Position numbers and translations under genes: made by a program. Shown piece after piece: positions 59,827-64,000 of a stretch of DNA of 64,000 bases. Each line of letters starts with the position of its first letter. Position 1 is the first letter of the stretch. This DNA is from Peltaster fructicola (taxonomy: Eukaryota > Ascomycota > Dothideomycetes). A model generated the notes under the pieces. That model was not told the origin of the DNA. It searched no databases and worked only from the letters and a program-made list of their open reading frames with translations. The stretch covers positions 3,348,001-3,412,000 of the forward strand of contig CP051139.1 in the NCBI GenBank assembly GCA_001592805.2, read 5' to 3'.

Positions 59827-60792
59827 ATGTCGGACCCAGCTGTTGAGCCTGGCGCACCCAGCGATGGCAGCGCGAAGAAGCCATTACCTTCCGACAGAGC
59901 TGTCAGTAGCTCGGCCTTGCAGCCAACGTCTGCGATTGAACACATGCTTGCGTCTCCCGATCGCGTCTTGTTGCGATTGAACAAGTAAGTGTTGATTGTT
60001 GCCCTGGACACAGACTGACCTCCTAGATTGATCGCATCGCCTGGCGGTCTAAGTTCTCTGCTCTCGACTGTGAACTACACATTGTACCTCGCTGCATACG
60101 CGCAGCTCAAGTCAGCGACGATCAGAGCCAAGATCAACGAACTGATCGGCAGAACCTCGCTACCAAAACTGCCTGTCGCTCCAGTTGGTACCGCTGTCGC
60201 TCCTCCATCTCTGGCCATCCTCGCTGGAATGATAGGCAATGCTCGAACAACGCTCCGACTCGTAGGTCTACTCCCAATCTATGCGTGGATGCGTCAGCTA
60301 CTGCAAGGACCGAAGCCAGGGCAAGATGAGATACTGTGGGCGACTGCCCTAGCACAATGCACGTTGTACGGAGTCTTCCAGTTGCTCGAGAATATTGCGG
60401 TCTTGCAAGACGGAGGTGTCCTTCAGAAGAGCATCACAGCACGCTGGAACCCAAGCGGTGATACTGCTCGAATCAAGCTTTGGAGTTACAGGTCATGGTT
60501 CGCCGGTGTGCTTTGCGATTTCGTACGTCTGGCTCGTGAGGCACAGCTCGAGAGAAGCAAGCGCGCACGAAGAAGCTACGCAGAAGCCAAGTCGATCGAG
60601 GTGAGAGAAGAGGACGCGAAGACTGATATCAAATGGTGGACTGAGCTCGTCGTCCCTATTGGATGGTTCCCACTAGCATTGCATTGCTCATTAGAAGCTG
60701 GCCTGCCCAACTTCAACCTGGGAATCATGGGTATGAGTGGCTTTACTGCCGGTCTATCACGCACAGCAGCATTGTGGGCTGCGACAGCATGA
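59827..60792 (+). CDS. PEX11-like peroxisomal membrane protein
   Basis: Two exons, 59827-59984 and 60027-60792, with a 42-nt intron at 59985-60026 (GTAAGT..CTGACCTCCTAG). The product is 307 residues. Splicing joins RLNK-LIASPGGLSSLLSTVNYTLYL. After a polar start come amphipathic and hydrophobic helices (TTLRLVGLLPIYAWMRQLL, QCTLYGVFQLLENIAVL, WFAGVLCDFVRLAREAQLER) and a hydrophobic C-terminal part (WWTELVVPIGWFPLALHCSLE). The pattern LRLVGL..Y.W, YQ..ENIA.L and a cluster of basic residues is that of PEX11-family proteins, closest to the fungal PEX11C type, which tubulate and divide peroxisomes. Distant similarity only, so a moderate call. Confidence 0.75.
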
Positions 60793-60901
60793 TGCGATGG
60801 TCTTTGATACGTCCTGCCAAGTAATGAATGTAATTATGTTACATCTGTCGCGATCGTGTCTGCATAATCATAAGTCGTGTCCGGTCGTGCCTCTTTGTTG
60901 T

Positions 60902-62170
60902 TCAGGGCAAAGCATATACCTCCAATGCTAACATGATCCTGTCCCTATACAGGAACGGTGTTCTCGCAACATGAGCCATGGCGCCACCCAGTAAGATATC
61001 AGGCTGCCTTGCTGCGGGACCTTTGAAGTCGATCGCAGTGAAGGCGTCAAATTCTTCTCCTTCTCTAACTGGTATAGCAATCAGCCTAGGTGGTGCGAAG
61101 TGCGTTGTAGGCGCGATCTGCTGGCCCGGTAGCTCGACGGCCTCCATTCTATCAAAGTCGTCCGGTGATTCCACTGGCGCGGTCAAAGCACGGAACTGTG
61201 TCATGTGAACACGACACATGCAGATAATTCGCACGCGAACTCTCTTTCGGACTTCAATGAGCTCCTTGAGCATGGTTCGTACTCTCGCGTCCGGTATGTC
61301 CTTCAGCCGGTAGGCCTCCGGACCGCTCTCATAAGCATACAAGGTCGCGATCTGCCCTTCATTCATGTTCAGAGGATTTGATAGCGATGTCTCTGCAGGG
61401 TAATAGAGATGTCGAAGGCTGTCCAAGAGTTCCTCGAGGTGTCTATCCTCAGCCCATGTACGGAGGTTCGTGTCAATCGGAGCATTGTGATTCCACCTCA
61501 CACTCTTGTAGCGAACCGTCAGCTCTTTCAGATTTGGGAAGTCGCATTTCAAGCTCCTGATCTCTTCGCTCGATGATATGTACTTCATCCACAGCCTGGT
61601 GTCCTTAGCTTGCACGTGCACGTTCAAGTATTGGATGAGCCTGGAATGCGAAGGCGAAGTCAGTGCTCTTACGAAGATGTTGGCGTCTGTTGGGTGGGTG
61701 AAGGCAAGCTGATTTTGTGAGTAGAGGATTGGCGCGGCCTCCGCGTATATGATCTTGCATGTTCTGAGCAACTGCGGTGCGAGGTTGAGGACGCATGGTG
61801 TAGGTGGGATCCAGTCGATTTGTCTTCCATCAGTGATAACGCAGTCCTGCCATATGCGCTGGCGTATCTCTATCGGGAGTGCGAAGAGTGGACTGTGTGC
61901 GACACTATTCGGTAGGACTTCTTCCACTTGCCCTGCTCTTCCTCTGTGATCTGCCATGACTAGTTCGTGATCCCAGTCTTCGTCTGGGTTACTGTTTGCT
62001 GGTGGGTACATATGAGCAATGCTTGGATTTCGAGACGCGAGTGGTGAAGGGAGTACGCTGTTACCAAGCGCGCTGATGGTACTCATGTACGACAGTGAGC
62101 GTGTAGAAAGAACCGACTCATGCCATCGAGTTATTTCTGTTGGTGCAAGTGATGGAGGTTGTTCCGCCAT
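60902..62170 (-). CDS. F-box-like protein of unknown function
   Basis: Single exon, 422 residues from the ATG at 62170 (MAEQPPSL). The open frame extends a further 128 codons without a stop, but that part is low-complexity. Around residues 95-110 lies SPLFALPIEIRQRIWQDCVI, the short LP.EIR..IW motif found at the head of many fungal F-box-like proteins, followed by PPTPCVLNLAPQLLRTCKIIYAEAAPILYSQNQLAFTHP, the usual second conserved block (hydrophobic core plus Y.EA..ILYS.N.F). A role as substrate adaptor or simply a protein-binding fold cannot be told from sequence. Its upstream flank carries a 47-bp tandem array. Confidence 0.78.
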   Translation of the reverse strand: MAEQPPSLAPTEITRWHESVLSTRSLSYMSTISALGNSVLPSPLASRNPSIAHMYPPANSNPDEDWDHELVMADHRGRAGQVEEVLPNSVAHSPLFALPIEIRQRIWQDCVITDGRQIDWIPPTPCVLNLAPQLLRTCKIIYAEAAPILYSQNQLAFTHPTDANIFVRALTSPSHSRLIQYLNVHVQAKDTRLWMKYISSSEEIRSLKCDFPNLKELTVRYKSVRWNHNAPIDTNLRTWAEDRHLEELLDSLRHLYYPAETSLSNPLNMNEGQIATLYAYESGPEAYRLKDIPDARVRTMLKELIEVRKRVRVRIICMCRVHMTQFRALTAPVESPDDFDRMEAVELPGQQIAPTTHFAPPRLIAIPVREGEEFDAFTAIDFKGPAARQPDILLGGAMAHVARTPFLYRDRIMLALEVYALP

Positions 62171-62894
62171 ATGCGTATGCGCATAGGCTTGCGATCGCTG
62201 TGAAACGTAGACGATAGGTGTGGCGGGTAGCTTGCAAGGTATCCGATCAATGTAACGGCGATGTTGATGTGGTGGAACAGAGGCAGTGGCTGGAGAAAGC
62301 TCGGGTTTCGTTTGAGATTCACTTTGACTTCGTCCTTCCTGGTTAGAACTTGAGTGCACGACATATACTATGAGAAGCCTACCATCCATGATGAAGTGCA
62401 GTGCTATCGGGAAGAGGAACCCAGCACGACATATGAGAGCAGAAGTATGAGTTGCGAGCCCAGCACTGCGCCGATACAGGTCTGTATAAATGTGAACCGT
62501 GTCTTTGTACCCGCCCCTGACCCAGACCCAATCTGACGCCCAGTGCTTTCGCAAGACTGCCTTGATGGAGCAGCATGAATCTATCTATGCAAGCCGACCG
62601 CGCCCAGAGGCTGTTCTCTTCCTTCAACCTGGGTGAACACGAGCACCTTCCCATCGACCAACACGAGGGTCCGCATGAGCACGAGCATGCATCAGTCTTC
62701 CAGGAGTCCACCATGTCCTGCATGACCACGAGCATGCACCAGTCCGTCATAAGTTCACCATATCTTGCATGACCACGAGCATGCTACCACCATCTCCCTC
62801 AGTGCGACAAGATCCTGCATGATCACGAGCATGCTATCACAAGTTATGGGTCGACGTGGCCCTGCACGTCACGAGCGTGCTGTTCATGTCGTCC
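62171..62894. other. Intergenic region with tandem array
   Basis: 724 bp between two minus-strand genes. It contains the 47-bp-period repeats at 62673-62880. Plus-strand frames through it read His/Glu-rich words (HEHEH, HDHEH), but the period is not a multiple of three, so the array is not a coding repeat. Confidence 0.55.
62673..62880. repeat. Five-unit tandem array, core GCATGACCACGAGCATGC, period 47
   Basis: Copies begin at 62673, 62720, 62767, 62817 and 62864, so steps of 47, 47, 50 and 47 bp. The 18-bp core is nearly constant and ends in the palindrome GCATGC, while the spacers between cores differ. The last copy is degenerate (GCACGTCACGAGCGTGC). A weaker unit may precede near 62630. 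Conserved cores with free spacers suggest repeated binding sites on nearly one face of the helix rather than a plain minisatellite. Confidence 0.7.
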
Positions 62895-64000
62895 TCAATG
62901 GTGGGCGATGTAATCGAGGAGCGAATAGGCCATTCCTGAGTACTCTCCAAAATCCACGTTTGTGCTGAGACCTGTTGCTGCTGAATGCGTTGGTGGGAGG
63001 AAGGTTGACGCTGCCAGTGATTCCCCAAAGTCCATGGTTGTGGTGGTCCCCGTTAGTGCTGAGCTTGCAGACGCAACGAAGGACGACGCTGCCGATGATG
63101 ATGCCGATGTCGTTGCAGCTGAGGACGCTGCAAACAACGATGTCGTCTGGGAGTTACTGCTGGCGGTACCGAGGGCATCTGCTGATGCTTCCATCTCTTC
63201 GCGCTCCGATGCCGTCCTCTTCTTACCCTTGCCCTTGCCTTTAAGCGGCTTGCATAGGTCTTCTGCACGACCAGGCAGGTTCTCGCGGCCAACAATCAGT
63301 CTGTTGGACACTGGGCCATGCTCCTTCATGGCAAAAGTATCGGCCAGCTCCTCCCTGGTCGTAGGAGCTGGGTGGTTGAACTTTGGCAGAGTTCGGTCGT
63401 GCTCGTGCAGCCACTGCTTGTTGTCGCCACGTAAGTGCGACTTGAGGTCGCGCTGTCGGTTGAAGAGCTTCCCACAGCCCTCACATGCGAAATTGCCCCG
63501 TCCAGGAGGGAAAAGCTGGTGCTCGATGCACATATGAACGATGAGTCCTTCACTGCTGGTGTGAGGACCCTTCTTCTCGCAGCCGAAGCGACACCAGTAC
63601 TGGGTCGGCTTCTTCTTCTCGTGATCTGCCAGCTTTGGGCGCCCACGACCACGCTTTGCTGGGACGGCAGAACTGCTTTCCTCCGGTGTGTCGTCAACAC
63701 TGGAGGCCCCAGGAGCATTGGCGTGCTCAAGAGCTGGAACGACGAAAGTGCTTTCCTCTAGTGCGTCGTCAACACTAGAGGCTCCAGGAGCGCTGTATAG
63801 CTCGAGGAGTGCTGGATCGATGTATCGCTGCACCTCGGCGCCAGGAGCGTTGTTGAGCTCAAGGAGGGCAGGATTGATGTATCGCTCGACCGCAGCAGGC
63901 TGGTCGAACGCAAGACCTCGCAATGGAAGCACGAGGAGCGAGCGTTGACCGTTGACAGTCACCGAGGGTGCTGCCGGGTTGCCTGAGCTCAGTTGTGGTG
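62895..64000 (-). CDS. AT-hook / C2H2 zinc-finger protein, partial at the right edge
   Basis: The minus frame is open from the stop at 62895 to the window edge, so the start lies outside (at least 368 codons; the first visible initiator-like codon, at 63962, is GTG and not used). Near the visible start, two imperfect protein repeats occur: RYI[ND]PALLEL..APGA twice, then APGASSVDD..EES..VPA twice. Then follows an AT-hook, KRGRGRPKLADHEKKK. Two Cys/His fingers come next: WCRFGCEKKGPHTSSEGLIVHMCIEH and the better formed FACEGCGKLFNRQRDLKSHL. A second basic stretch (KGKGKGKKR) and a Ser/Thr/Ala-rich tail with two [MV]DFGE motifs end the protein. Likely a nuclear DNA-binding protein; family not recognised. 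Confidence 0.75.
   Translation of the reverse strand, partial: PQLSSGNPAAPSVTVNGQRSLLVLPLRGLAFDQPAAVERYINPALLELNNAPGAEVQRYIDPALLELYSAPGASSVDDALEESTFVVPALEHANAPGASSVDDTPEESSSAVPAKRGRGRPKLADHEKKKPTQYWCRFGCEKKGPHTSSEGLIVHMCIEHQLFPPGRGNFACEGCGKLFNRQRDLKSHLRGDNKQWLHEHDRTLPKFNHPAPTTREELADTFAMKEHGPVSNRLIVGRENLPGRAEDLCKPLKGKGKGKKRTASEREEMEASADALGTASSNSQTTSLFAASSAATTSASSSAASSFVASASSALTGTTTTMDFGESLAASTFLPPTHSAATGLSTNVDFGEYSGMAYSLLDYIAHH

Noticed and set aside
1-64000. Transposons, LTR elements, CRISPR arrays, secondary-metabolite cluster
   Set aside because: No transposase, reverse transcriptase, terminal repeats, repeat-spacer arrays, or PKS/NRPS/terpene enzymes are seen; the P450, GST and MFS genes are scattered among housekeeping genes.

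Overview
The window is nuclear DNA of a filamentous ascomycete, most likely a dothideomycete. The reasons are: dense genes on both strands; many short introns (mostly 42-48 nt, GT..AG with a CTAAC/CTGAC-like branch point); Pezizomycotina-type proteins (Zn2Cys6 regulator, NmrA-like reductases, siderophore-type MFS carrier, GPI-anchored Ser/Thr-rich protein); and long Ser/Thr/Pro-rich low-complexity stretches. I see no transposon, retroelement or RIP-like AT-rich block, so this is an ordinary gene-rich chromosome arm. The species cannot be fixed from the sequence alone. Exon coordinates below were derived by eye from splice sites and reading frames.

0-19 kb: an NmrA-like gene, a small F-box-like gene, ribosomal protein eL22, an aspartic-protease-like membrane protein, a second NmrA-like gene, a small conserved protein with an RSWTG motif, exosome subunit RRP46, a CYP52-like P450 convergent with a Ure2-type glutathione transferase, a proline-rich coiled-coil membrane protein, and a GPI-anchored Ser/Thr-rich wall protein whose single intron appears to be of the rare GC-AG type.

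19-35 kb: CLU1 (mitochondrial clustering), a mitochondrial P-loop ATPase, ATG27 (autophagy), SCS3/FIT (ER lipid-droplet biogenesis), a large disordered protein, and a four-exon siderophore-type MFS transporter. Upstream of the transporter lies a perfect match to the extended iron-GATA site ATCWGATAA.

35-52 kb: a 3.1-kb stretch without a supported protein gene, a Msg5-like dual-specificity MAP-kinase phosphatase, a Zn2Cys6 transcription factor, a mucin-like type I membrane protein, an ADGF-type adenosine deaminase, and a multi-pass membrane protein of unknown function.

52-64 kb: an intron-containing tRNA (best read as Met-CAT), SAGA subunit SGF29, the ER chaperone LHS1 next to the translocon J-protein SEC63 (both work with the ER Hsp70 Kar2/BiP), a PEX11-like peroxin sharing a dyad-rich divergent promoter with SEC63, an F-box-like protein, a 47-bp-period tandem array, and a partial AT-hook/zinc-finger gene running off the right edge.

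No novel defence or mobile system is evident. The points most worth following are the iron-GATA site, the GC-AG intron, the paired dyads between SEC63 and PEX11, the 47-bp array, the dyads upstream of the P450 and the GST, and the RSWTG family protein.
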